This document shows positions 1 through 6,792 of a DNA stretch of 6,852 nt, in pieces. Within the stretch, counting starts at the first letter, position 1, and every line of letters begins with the position of its first letter. The stretch is from Verrucomicrobiota bacterium (GTDB lineage Bacteria > Verrucomicrobiota > Verrucomicrobiia > Chthoniobacterales > JAFAMB01), in assembly GCA_019241095.1 (NCBI GenBank), contig JAFAXJ010000355.1, positions 1-6,852 on the forward strand, in the 5' to 3' direction. The position numbers and the translations under genes are program-made. The notes below the pieces were generated by a model. The model was not told where the DNA came from, searched no databases, and saw only the letters and a list, made by a program, of their open reading frames with translations.

Positions 1-863
1 TCGTCATCCTGTATGGTGCCGATAAAACGCTTTTGTTGGCTAACCTGTCCACGCAACCATGGCAGGATCGTTGTAAAAACTTCACGCCGACGCGATTCAT
101 TCAGCGTTTGATATTTTGATCCGCCAAACGCTTTCCCGTCCCCGCCATTTTTCTGGTATGCGGCTTCTATATAGTTGGCGGCTCTCTCGATGAGGGTGAG
201 GGTCAGCTCATAGCATTCCTTTTCATCGTTGGCCCAGTTAATCAGTCCGTGTTGTCCAAGAATCACGCCTTTTGCGTCCGGGTGCTCGGCACAAACGCGT
301 TGGAGCGCAAGGCCAAGCTCAAAGCCGGGTCTTAGCCATGGCGTCCAGATTACTTCGTCGCCGTAGACTTTTTTGGTCAGGCTCTCGGAGTTTTTCGCGG
401 CCGCGATGGATATAGCCGCATTCGGATGCATATGATCGACATGTTTGAACGGGACAAACGAATGCAACGGGGTGTCGATCGAACTCGGCCTCGGGTTCAA
501 GTTAAATGTCGCATGGGTGTACATGCCGACCATCTTGTCCTCTGCGGGCGTCTTGGGGCCTCTCTCAGGCTCTCCAGCATAAAGTCTCTGCAGCTCTACT
601 AGCTTCTGCTGGTACAACGATGAAAAATTTTCGCGCTTGCTGGTTCGCAGATCACCACCTGAACCCTTAACCCACAGTACTTCAACTTTCTCGCCTGTCA
701 GCGGGTCACTCTCCAAAATTTTAGACGAGGTGTTTCCACCGCCGGTATTAGTGATGCGCTGGTCGCTTCCCAGCAAATTCGAGCGGTATACGAGCCGATC
801 AACCGGTTCGAGCTTCGACGTCGCTGCGTCATCCCACAGATAGTTTACGTATCGATAGTTCAT
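1..863 (-). CDS. rhaD: Bifunctional rhamnulose-1-phosphate aldolase / lactaldehyde dehydrogenase, N-terminal part (partial)
   Basis: This reading frame starts at ATG 863-861 and stays open for 287 codons to the left edge, so the C-terminus is outside the window. It is recognised as the aldolase half of the fused RhaD family (usually about 650-700 aa: class II aldolase followed by a short-chain dehydrogenase). Visible motifs are GGGNTSSK (41-48), WVKGSGGDL (64-72), HVDHMHPNAA (141-150) with candidate zinc ligands H144 and H146, and GQHGLINW (203-210) with the third ligand H205. The enzyme cleaves L-rhamnulose-1-phosphate to DHAP and L-lactaldehyde in the cytoplasm; the dehydrogenase half, not seen here, would oxidise the aldehyde to lactate. 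It lies 16 bp after the last frame of the rhaB pseudogene. No Shine-Dalgarno is visible before the ATG (the stretch there reads TCCTCC), so translation may have depended on coupling to rhaB. The visible part shows no damage. Confidence 0.9.
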   Translation of the reverse strand, partial: MNYRYVNYLWDDAATSKLEPVDRLVYRSNLLGSDQRITNTGGGNTSSKILESDPLTGEKVEVLWVKGSGGDLRTSKRENFSSLYQQKLVELQRLYAGEPERGPKTPAEDKMVGMYTHATFNLNPRPSSIDTPLHSFVPFKHVDHMHPNAAISIAAAKNSESLTKKVYGDEVIWTPWLRPGFELGLALQRVCAEHPDAKGVILGQHGLINWANDEKECYELTLTLIERAANYIEAAYQKNGGDGKAFGGSKYQTLNESRRREVFTTILPWLRGQVSQQKRFIGTIQDD

Positions 864-879
864 GTCGGGAGGATTTAGT

Positions 880-1361
880 TCACTGAATCATAGCACCTTG
901 CCAGGCTCGAGCCTCTATCGGCTCGCAGAATTTCAGGGCGAAAGAATAGCGAGCGCAGTTTCGTAGGCCTGCAGTGACGCGAGGTCGCCAAGCGCGATTA
1001 CTTGTGTCATCAAGCTGCCAATACCGGTCGTCTCGGCCGACCCTGTGTCCAGCTGACGCTGGAGCGTTGCAAGCAAACTGGTTCAACACTGAGTTCTGAC
1101 TGCCGCCGCCAACAACGTGAAGCCGAGCGGCGACATGCCCGGTGAGCTGCTCCGTTTCTTCCAGGAGGATCATTTTGAGTTCCTCCCAAATGTGCAAAAC
1201 GTTCCATCGAAGAGAGCCCACGAGGCGAACGGCCGCACTGGGAAAACGGTGCAATTCCTCGAGTGCAATCGATTGTCTTTGAACCGGCCAAGCATGACCC
1301 TGATGCCTTCCGCGCCGGGGTCGCAAACGATGTAGTACTTCGAATTCATTCGAAAAGCCAT
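880..1361 (-). pseudogene. rhaB: Rhamnulokinase pseudogene (internal deletion, several frameshifts)
   Basis: Intact RhaB is about 480 aa and phosphorylates L-rhamnulose; only about 480 bp of recognisable sequence remains, spread over two frames. The ATG at 1361-1359 overlaps the upstream aldolase stop (TGATG). Its frame reads YYIVCDPGAEGIRVMLGRF, the FGGY-kinase phosphate-binding start, already altered from the usual DLGAESGR. Near 1263 similarity moves to another frame: LEELHRFP, then GSLRWNVLHIWEELK. About ten residues later the C-terminal motif LHVVGGGSQNSVLNQFACNA appears, so roughly 330 residues (about 1 kb) are missing between them. Near 1065 similarity returns to the first frame (TGIGSLMTQVIALGDLASLQ), which stops at 935-933. 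A terminal CEPIEARAWQGA fits the second frame again, ending at 880. No single frame can give a working kinase. The family call rests on these motifs and on the position between two rhamnose genes. Confidence 0.88.
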
Positions 1362-2656
1362 CAAAGGCCTGGAAACGCATTCTCGAGTTCCTGGATGACT
1401 CCTTCTCCCATCGCGCTAATCTGTCCCAGTGCACGGCTACGGATAATTGCGGCCGCGGTCGCTTCAAGCACTTCCAGCCGATCAAAGGCATCCAAAACCG
1501 TGCGGCCTGCAACCAGGACGCCATTGTTTTGGAGAAGAGCCACGGGATTTTTCGGCCCCACCACTGCTGCCACTTCTTCGCCATCGCCGAACTGCGGCTC
1601 GAACGGGATTTTCACAACGTCTTTCAGAAACAGGTAGCTTTCGGGTATCGTACGGGTATCGAGATGAAAACCGCTGACGCAAAATGCCGTGGCATTTAAA
1701 GGAAGCGCGTTGACCACTGCCTTAATTTCAGGGTGTTGACGGTAAATTGCCCTGTGCAGCCCCGCAGCCCGGCTGGGTATTTGATTTGGCGCGTGCCTCC
1801 CATTCTGGATAAGAACCAAATCTTCCAGGCCCAGCTCGCGGCGATCCACGTGCGAGGCGGTGACAACAAAGACATCCTCGCTGACCCTTGCAGAGAAACT
1901 GCCCCACGTACTAGTCATGAGCCGATGCTCGTAGGCACGGTGAACAAAATCGCAGATTTCCTTACGCAGCTCCTTTTCGCGGCTGGAGGGCGTTTGAGAG
2001 GACCCCTCCGGAGATAAAGTCCGCGGCCGTTTCGAGAACTCTATGTCAGTCTCGGTGAGGTACTTAATCTCTCCGAGCAGTAGTGCGTTAAGGATAATCG
2101 CGGCTGCGAACTCTAGTGTCTCGAAACGCTCAAAGGCAATGGCCAGTGTCTCTCCTCCAACTACCACTCCGTGGTTTTCCAACAGGATGCAATTCGGACG
2201 CGCCTGCGAACCACATCGATCAGCGATGCGGGCCCCCAGTTTCAGACTCCCGGGGAGCGCGTAACGCGCAAAGGCCGCTTCCCCGCAGACGTGCCAAGCT
2301 TCGGGAAACAGGCGTGTGTTCGGAACCTGCCCACAAATGCTGAAGCTGACGACGGCCCCCGGATGGGCATGAATGACGGCATGCAGGTCCGGCCTAACCT
2401 CATAAACGCTCAAATGAAACGGATGCTCGGACGAAGGTGGGTACAAACCTTCTCGCTCCCCTGTCGGTCTAATCCGCACAATATCCTGCCGACGAAGATT
2501 CCCTTTGTCCACCCGGGCCGGCGTGATCCATACGTCGCCGCCTTCGTCTCGCACGGAGATGTTACCGCCGGAGGTCGTGGTCATCTCATGTGCGTAAATT
2601 CGCTCCATAATTGCAACGATCTGATCTCTGGGGTGGAGAAACGAAAATGCTTTCAT
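1361..2656 (-). CDS. Tandem class II aldolase/adducin-domain protein with a degenerate second domain
   Basis: This 431-aa protein is two class II aldolase domains in a row (about 1-205 and 225-420). Repeat pairs are visible, for example ENHGVVVGGETLAIAFERFE against QNNGVLVAGRTVLDAFDRLE. Domain 1 keeps an aldolase active site: TSGGNIS (28-34), PSSE with catalytic-type E77, HAH zinc ligands H96 and H98, and ENHG with H162, matching the L-fuculose-phosphate aldolase layout. In domain 2 the same places read PSRA (A297), NAL (N316 and L318) and QNNG (N378), so metal binding and catalysis should be lost. Domain 1 may cleave a sugar phosphate such as rhamnulose- or fuculose-1-phosphate; the substrate is unknown, and RhaD lies in the same operon. 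ATG 2656 is chosen because DQIVAIMERIYAHEMTTTSGGNIS has the normal family spacing; no strong ribosome site is seen. The stop TGA (1363-1361) overlaps the rhaB start. Confidence 0.85.
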   Translation of the reverse strand: MKAFSFLHPRDQIVAIMERIYAHEMTTTSGGNISVRDEGGDVWITPARVDKGNLRRQDIVRIRPTGEREGLYPPSSEHPFHLSVYEVRPDLHAVIHAHPGAVVSFSICGQVPNTRLFPEAWHVCGEAAFARYALPGSLKLGARIADRCGSQARPNCILLENHGVVVGGETLAIAFERFETLEFAAAIILNALLLGEIKYLTETDIEFSKRPRTLSPEGSSQTPSSREKELRKEICDFVHRAYEHRLMTSTWGSFSARVSEDVFVVTASHVDRRELGLEDLVLIQNGRHAPNQIPSRAAGLHRAIYRQHPEIKAVVNALPLNATAFCVSGFHLDTRTIPESYLFLKDVVKIPFEPQFGDGEEVAAVVGPKNPVALLQNNGVLVAGRTVLDAFDRLEVLEATAAAIIRSRALGQISAMGEGVIQELENAFPGL

Positions 2657-2731
2657 GGATTCAGAGCTTCACTCGAGGTAAAACTCTCGAAACGACAACT
2701 CGCGGCGACAGATCTGCTTTTACGCCGCAAC

Positions 2732-2751
2732 GGCGGGAATATGATCCCGCC
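2732..2751. repeat. Perfect 7-bp hairpin in the gap after rhaQ
   Basis: GGCGGGA (2732-2738) and TCCCGCC (2745-2751) are exact reverse complements around a 6-nt loop. Neither strand has a T-run after the stem, so it does not look like an intrinsic terminator. It lies in the tail of the suspected rhaI remnant and may be chance, or may act as an mRNA-stabilising or processing stem in the operon transcript. Confidence 0.4.
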
Positions 2752-2940
2752 AGCAGGCCGACAGACCGGAGTGCCAGCGGAAGCACCCGAACGCCGCGAT
2801 CGGCACCCCCGCAGCCAGCCCGGAGGTCTGAGCGTACCGCCATCGGACTCAAGGCAGGGCCGCATCTCCGAGTCTCTCGGTACCGCTCTTGCTGGCCGCG
2901 ACTCAATTGCATAACAAGAATCTCCGGACATTCTGTTCGA
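2734..2940 (-). pseudogene. rhaI: Probable remnant of the L-rhamnose isomerase C-terminus
   Basis: No intact gene fills this gap, but translated pieces in order resemble the end of Rhizobium/Pseudomonas-type L-rhamnose isomerase, which interconverts rhamnose and rhamnulose. Frame one gives DSEMRPCLE (2874-2848), like the family's D-V-R-P-L-L segment. A shift leads to VRWRYAQTSGLAAGVPIAAF (2848-2789), like the region ending in DPIAAYR. A second shift leads to SGASAGTPVCRPAGGIIFP (2790-2734), like the ASGY...ERPA...GGGII tail as I remember it. The pieces join head to tail within a base or two, in the right order and strand, which is why I prefer a frameshifted gene to chance. Bases 2875-2940 are a weak extension. 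About 350 N-terminal residues would be gone. rhaI is the enzyme expected between the transporter and rhaB, which supports the call. No database comparison was possible. Confidence 0.6.
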
Positions 2941-2999
2941 ACTGTCCGAGTCAACGAGCTTTTGGTCATAGGACTTGTGGGTTGTTTGATTGGAGAAGT

Positions 3000-4031
3000 C
3001 TATTTCGTCACGGAAGCGGTGCCGAGTTTGGCGATCTCTCGTTGACGCTGAATCAGCCGCAGCCTCTCGTGCGTGGACGCGATCAAATTGGGCAGAAGGA
3101 TGCTGATGATAAGAAGCGATCCGGTAACAATTCGCAAAACCTCGCTCGCCACATCGGCCAGCGTTAACACATTGTTGATGATTCCGATTAGTAGAAGCGA
3201 GAGCACAACGCCAGTTATCGTGCCCTTACCGCCTTGAACTGTAACGCCGCCTAGAAACACCGCGGCGATCGCGCTCAACTCGAAACCCGTCCCGTTGTCC
3301 GCTCGTGAACTGGAAAAGCGGAAGGTGAAAACGATTCCCGCCAGCGCGCTGATGATACCCGAAGCGATAAACAACAACATTTTCAGTCGATCAATGTTGA
3401 TCCCGGAGAAACGTGCCGCCGTTTGGTTTCCCCCGATTGCGTAAATGCTGCGGCCGACAGTCGTGTGATGTAGGAGGACCCAAAAAATAAGTGCCAAAAC
3501 GATGAACAGCAAAAAAGGCCACGGCAGGAATGTGTAAAGAATATTCCCGATCCCGAACTCCGCGTACTCAGGCGGAAAGTCGGCCACGGCTTTGTCTCCC
3601 AACAGGATATAAGCAAAGCCTCGGAAGAGGGCCAGCGTTCCGATGGTCACAGCCAAGGAGGGCAGGCGGAACCGCACAATCAGGAACCCATTGAGCGTTC
3701 CGCACAAGGCGCCTACCAATAGGCAAATCACAATTCCCAGCGGCATTGCAAGCTTGTACTCCCAAAGCAACCCTAGCAAGGAACTCGAAAGGCCCAGCAT
3801 CGACGCAACGGATAGGTCGATTTCACTCGTAATCACGATCAGGCTTAAAGGCAGCGCCATCAGCGCGATCTCTACAAAGTTAGCCAACAGGTTGGACCAA
3901 TTCTCAGCAGTCAGAAAATCTTTGTTGAGAAAGGTTCCGCCGGCGATTGCGATCAGGACAAGGAAAGCAAGCAGAGTTTCCCAACTGACTCGGCGGGCAA
4001 GACGCCGTGTGTTCGATTGGTTTTCGCTCAT
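3000..4031 (-). CDS. rhaQ: Rhamnose ABC transporter permease, RhaQ-like
   Basis: This is an inner-membrane permease of the BPD_transp_2 (ribose/rhamnose/AI-2) family, 343 aa, the normal length. Family motifs are EIDLSVAS (70-77), GTLNGFLI (111-118), LPSLAVTIGTLALFRG (123-138) and AIGGNQTAARFSGI (198-211). Hydrophobic segments run through the whole protein (for example 19-32, 52-69, 98-118, 171-187, 216-236, 272-292, 300-317), and the C-terminus is basic. It should pair with the RhaP-like permease to form the channel driven by the RhaT-like ATPase. I chose ATG 4031 because it forms an ATGA overlap with the RhaP stop and has GGAG six bases upstream; a longer start at 4043 (MESR) has no comparable site. 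The DFP...EFG segment and the position after RhaP favour RhaQ; LsrC/LsrD or a generic pentose permease is the alternative. Nothing suggests damage. Confidence 0.82.
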   Translation of the reverse strand: MSENQSNTRRLARRVSWETLLAFLVLIAIAGGTFLNKDFLTAENWSNLLANFVEIALMALPLSLIVITSEIDLSVASMLGLSSSLLGLLWEYKLAMPLGIVICLLVGALCGTLNGFLIVRFRLPSLAVTIGTLALFRGFAYILLGDKAVADFPPEYAEFGIGNILYTFLPWPFLLFIVLALIFWVLLHHTTVGRSIYAIGGNQTAARFSGINIDRLKMLLFIASGIISALAGIVFTFRFSSSRADNGTGFELSAIAAVFLGGVTVQGGKGTITGVVLSLLLIGIINNVLTLADVASEVLRIVTGSLLIISILLPNLIASTHERLRLIQRQREIAKLGTASVTK

Positions 4032-5047
4032 ACGTGACTCCATCTAACCCGCGAGCGCAATGCATAGCGGTAAGCAAGATAAGCATCCGCCGCAATGGCC
4101 ACTAAGAGCATCGCGCCCTGGAAAGCCTGCTGCCAAAAGGAAGGGACTCTCAAGAAAACTAGGGTGCTGCTGAACACGCTTAGCAGCAGCGCCCCTAACA
4201 CTGCGCCGAAGACCGTGCCGACTCCGCCCGTAATCGCGACCCCACCCACCACGGTCGAGGTGATGACAGTCAATTCGATCCCCTCGGCCGCCGTCGCATC
4301 CACCGTACCGAATCGTGCGAGCCAAAGCGCCCCTGCAAGACCGGCAATGGCACCGGATAAAATAAAGCCGGTTGCGACTCGACGACTGACATTGATTCCC
4401 GCAAGAATGGCCGCATTCGGATTGCTTCCGATCGCATAGTATTCGCGCCCAGCGCGGTACTGGCGTAGACCGATCGAGAAAAGAATTAAGAGGACCAGAA
4501 CAATCCAAGTCAGGATCGGAACTCCTGCGAAGGTGGATGTGCCTATTGCCAGAAAGGAGCCGGGGACATTCGTAGCATTGATCTGCCGTCCATGCACCCA
4601 GGCGTAGTTAGCACCGCGAAAAATATACAGCGTGCCCAAGGTTGTAATTAGTGCCGGAATCTTTCCCCACGCGATTAAGGCAGCGTTCACGGTCCCCAGG
4701 AGGAACCCGGCCAGAACAGCGATCAGGACTACTCCGATACCGGGTATCCCAGGATGGCTCACAAACAGATCGCCGGAGAGAAATGCTGTGATGCCAACTA
4801 TCGAACTAATCGAAAGATCGATTTGCCGCATAAGGATGATCACTGTCTGACCAAGCACCAGCAGCGCAATGATTGAAACGTTTAGCATCAAGTCTTTGAG
4901 GCTCTGTGGACTTAAGAACCGCGGGTTAAGCGCGTCGGTCAAACCGGTCAGCACCGCAATCAAAAGGACCAGGCTGGTTTCACGCCTGCGGAACAATGTG
5001 CTGACCCATCCGTGGCTGTCGACAGTGTTCTTAGATTCCTTTGTCAT
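4028..5047 (-). CDS. rhaP: Rhamnose ABC transporter permease, RhaP-like
   Basis: This 339-aa integral membrane protein is the first of two paired BPD_transp_2 permeases. Key motifs are LGQTVIILMRQIDLSISS (65-82), the GTVNAALI segment (118-125), KIPALITTLGTLYIFRGANY (129-148), the YAIGSNPNAAILAGI coupling-loop region (204-218) and the glycine-rich VVGGVAITGGVGTVFGAVLG (266-285). Multiple hydrophobic helices are evident (about 26-40, 53-73, 104-125, 176-194, 225-243, 278-299, 307-326). The VILxRxIDLS segment and the gene order ATPase-permease-permease match rhizobial RhaP. It starts at ATG 5047, overlapping the ATPase stop by 17 bp, and ends with a TGA sharing bases with the RhaQ ATG, so the three subunits look translationally coupled. 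The ribosome site is weak. An autoinducer-2 or other sugar permease cannot be excluded from the protein alone; the rhamnose neighbours decide. Confidence 0.82.
   Translation of the reverse strand: MTKESKNTVDSHGWVSTLFRRRETSLVLLIAVLTGLTDALNPRFLSPQSLKDLMLNVSIIALLVLGQTVIILMRQIDLSISSIVGITAFLSGDLFVSHPGIPGIGVVLIAVLAGFLLGTVNAALIAWGKIPALITTLGTLYIFRGANYAWVHGRQINATNVPGSFLAIGTSTFAGVPILTWIVLVLLILFSIGLRQYRAGREYYAIGSNPNAAILAGINVSRRVATGFILSGAIAGLAGALWLARFGTVDATAAEGIELTVITSTVVGGVAITGGVGTVFGAVLGALLLSVFSSTLVFLRVPSFWQQAFQGAMLLVAIAADAYLAYRYALRSRVRWSHV
4038..4041 (-). promoter_or_regulatory. Ribosome binding site deciding the rhaQ start
   Basis: GGAG on the minus strand sits six bases before ATG 4031-4029, inside the last codons of the RhaP-like gene. 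It supports the ATGA-coupled start over the upstream ATG at 4043. Confidence 0.6.
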
Positions 5048-6581
5048 GATTGTCCGTTACTGGTAGCTTTGATTTCCGCTCACCTTGTGAACTCACCTGA
5101 CCCGTTGCGGCGTACATGATAGCTTCCTCAGTTGCTTCTGAACGGGACAACTCAGCAGTCAGTTTTCCCTCGTGCATCACGAGTACCCGATCAGCCATTC
5201 CCATTATTTCCGGCAAATCGCTGGAAATCATGATGATTGCCAGTCCGTCCTTTGCCAGTTGGCTTAAAGTTCGATGGACTTCTGATTTGGCTCCCACGTC
5301 AACTCCTCGAGTGGGTTCATCAACAATCAGGAGTTTTGGCTGGGTCGCCAGCCATTTGGCGAGAACGACTTTCTGCTGGTTGCCGCCGGACAGGATGTTG
5401 GCCGGCTCATCGATATGGCCTTTAAGCTGCATACGCTGCGTCCACCGCGCCGCGATCTCTCGCTCTTTTTCTTTAGAGACCAGACCGAGACGTTGAACAT
5501 TGTGTAGAACGGTCAAAGTCGCGTTACGCACGACAGCCATCTCCATTACCAGCCCTTGCTGCTGGCGATCCTCAGGCACCAAGCCAATCCCTGCGGCCAT
5601 GGCCGCTTGCGGCGTATGTTTGGCAAGCGTTCTCTCGCCGATAAACACTTCGCCGTTATCCAGAGGATCAATCCCAAAAATCGCTCGTGCAACTTCGCTT
5701 CGCCCGGCACCTACTAACCCAGCCAGGCCAACGATTTCCCCCTGCCGCACTTCAAAGCTGATATCTCTGAACACTCCAGCTCGCCGCAAGCCGCGAACGC
5801 GCAGAACCACCTTGCCAGGTTCCACCTTTTCCTTCGGATAAAGCGCTTCCAGAGAGCGACCGACCATTTTGCGGATCACTTCTTCAGTCGTCCACTCCTT
5901 CATAGGTCCGGATCCGACTACCCGGCCGTCGCGCATCACGGTAATCCGTTGGGAGATAGCAAAAACCTCCTCCAATCTGTGCGAAACAAACATAATCGCG
6001 ACTCCTTTGGCGCGGAGACGCTCAACGACTTGGAAGAGGCGTTTTACTTCCTCCAGCGACAACGCCGCGGTTGGTTCGTCCATGATGAGCACTTTTGCGT
6101 CGAACGTGAGCGCCTTGATGATCTCTACAATTTGCTGGTCCGCGATACTGAGTCCGAGTACCGGGTCCTCGGGCCGCAGCGAGACGCCGAGTTGCCTTAA
6201 GTGCTCTGAAACCACCCGATTCATTTCAGCATAATCAATCCAACCATAGCTGGTTTTCGGCTGCCGATGCATGAAGACATTTTCCGCAACTGAAAGGTCG
6301 CGAAACAGCGTTGGCTCTTGGTATATCACGGACACGCCAGCTTGCTGCGCCTGGGCTGTGGAGCGAAAAAGCACCTGCTGTCCCCCGATACGCACCGCCC
6401 CTTTATCGGGCAGGTGCAGTCCCGCCATGATTTTCACTAAGGTGCTTTTGCCAGCACCATTTTCGCCCATTAAAGAATGCACTTCGCCACGAAAAAGTGG
6501 CAGGCCAACACCCTCTAACACCCGGGTGCTCCCAAAAGATTTGTAGATATCGACTAACTCAATTGTCGGCGTGTCGCTCAT
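5031..6581 (-). CDS. rhaT: Rhamnose ABC transporter ATPase (two-domain sugar type)
   Basis: This 516-aa cytoplasmic ATPase has two fused nucleotide-binding domains, the usual form for ribose/rhamnose-class importers, and powers the two permeases. Counting from ATG 6581: domain 1 has Walker A GENGAGKST (39-47), Q-loop Q88, a signature region reading LSIADQQ (about 144-150), Walker B VLIMDEPT (164-171) and H-loop H201. Domain 2 has the degenerate Walker A GLVGAGRSE (288-296), signature LSGGNQQK (397-404) and Walker B LLIVDEPTRGVD (417-428), with serine where the switch histidine would be; this asymmetry is typical of the family. I chose ATG 6581 (MSDTPTIELVDIYKSFG) over an in-frame TTG at 6617, since similarity begins there and GGAG lies upstream, though 13 bases away. 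The rhaT symbol follows rhizobial usage, not the E. coli symporter. It is the first operon gene visible; no substrate-binding protein accompanies it. Confidence 0.88.
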   Translation of the reverse strand: MSDTPTIELVDIYKSFGSTRVLEGVGLPLFRGEVHSLMGENGAGKSTLVKIMAGLHLPDKGAVRIGGQQVLFRSTAQAQQAGVSVIYQEPTLFRDLSVAENVFMHRQPKTSYGWIDYAEMNRVVSEHLRQLGVSLRPEDPVLGLSIADQQIVEIIKALTFDAKVLIMDEPTAALSLEEVKRLFQVVERLRAKGVAIMFVSHRLEEVFAISQRITVMRDGRVVGSGPMKEWTTEEVIRKMVGRSLEALYPKEKVEPGKVVLRVRGLRRAGVFRDISFEVRQGEIVGLAGLVGAGRSEVARAIFGIDPLDNGEVFIGERTLAKHTPQAAMAAGIGLVPEDRQQQGLVMEMAVVRNATLTVLHNVQRLGLVSKEKEREIAARWTQRMQLKGHIDEPANILSGGNQQKVVLAKWLATQPKLLIVDEPTRGVDVGAKSEVHRTLSQLAKDGLAIIMISSDLPEIMGMADRVLVMHEGKLTAELSRSEATEEAIMYAATGQVSSQGERKSKLPVTDNHDKGI

Positions 6582-6700
6582 GATATATTTAAATCTCCGG
6601 GAAGAGGGTGAAGACAATCAGGGTTTCAAAACGCCCGTCATCCCCCGGTGGGATCGCTCGAAACGGGCACACTTGGATGTATGGAATCAAGCCGCAAGAA
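6582..6700 (-). promoter_or_regulatory. Operon leader with nested inverted repeats, no clear promoter
   Basis: No gene is visible between the ATPase start and the presumed transposon end. The stretch carries an inverted repeat GCCCGT (6633-6638) / ACGGGC (6663-6668) enclosing a second one, ATCCC (6640-6644) / GGGAT (6650-6654), which could fold into a branched stem in the leader RNA or be an operator. An AT-rich run (TTTAAATATAT) lies directly before the ATPase ATG. I find no convincing -35/-10 pair on the minus strand. Confidence 0.35.
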
Positions 6701-6740
6701 AAGTGGGGGTAGTGTGTAGAAGGTTCAGCAAAAAAGGAGG

Positions 6741-6792
6741 TCATGGTAAGAGGTTGGAGTGAGCAAACCACAACCTAAGAAACAAACCATGA
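6741..6792 (+). repeat. Two-tier inverted repeat covering the transposase start
   Basis: TCATGGT (6741-6747) is the exact reverse complement of ACCATGA (6786-6792), and inside it AGGTTG (6751-6756) pairs with CAACCT (6771-6776). In RNA the outer stem would contain ATG 6789 and the inner stem would contain part of the GAGG site for GTG 6759, so both possible starts could be hidden. Some IS elements (IS10, IS50) are known to use such folds to block translation from outside transcripts; applying that here is inference. Confidence 0.45.

Noticed and set aside
880..1584. A single 234-aa minus-strand gene over the rhaB region
   Set aside because: Its first 75 or so codons are out-of-frame aldolase sequence; only the downstream part has meaning, as the second frame of the rhaB remnant.
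2732..2751. Rho-independent terminator
   Set aside because: No uridine run follows the stem on either strand.
2171..2914. Long plus-strand open frame (247 aa) opposite the tandem aldolase
   Set aside because: It lies antisense to a clearly conserved gene, has low-complexity Arg/Pro-rich composition and no recognisable domain.
2653..2969. Small minus-strand frames of 92 and 102 aa in the gap as new genes
   Set aside because: They overlap each other in different frames and look like frameshifted fragments of rhaI rather than separate proteins.
6582..6617. Upstream TTG start for the ABC ATPase
   Set aside because: The 12 extra residues (MSSPSSRRFKYI) do not fit the family and the ATG at 6581 matches the usual N-terminus.
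6743..6778. 11-codon peptide MVRGWSEQTTT after a perfect AAGGAGG
   Set aside because: The spacing of two bases is too short for efficient initiation and the peptide has no known counterpart; kept only as part of the hairpin observation.
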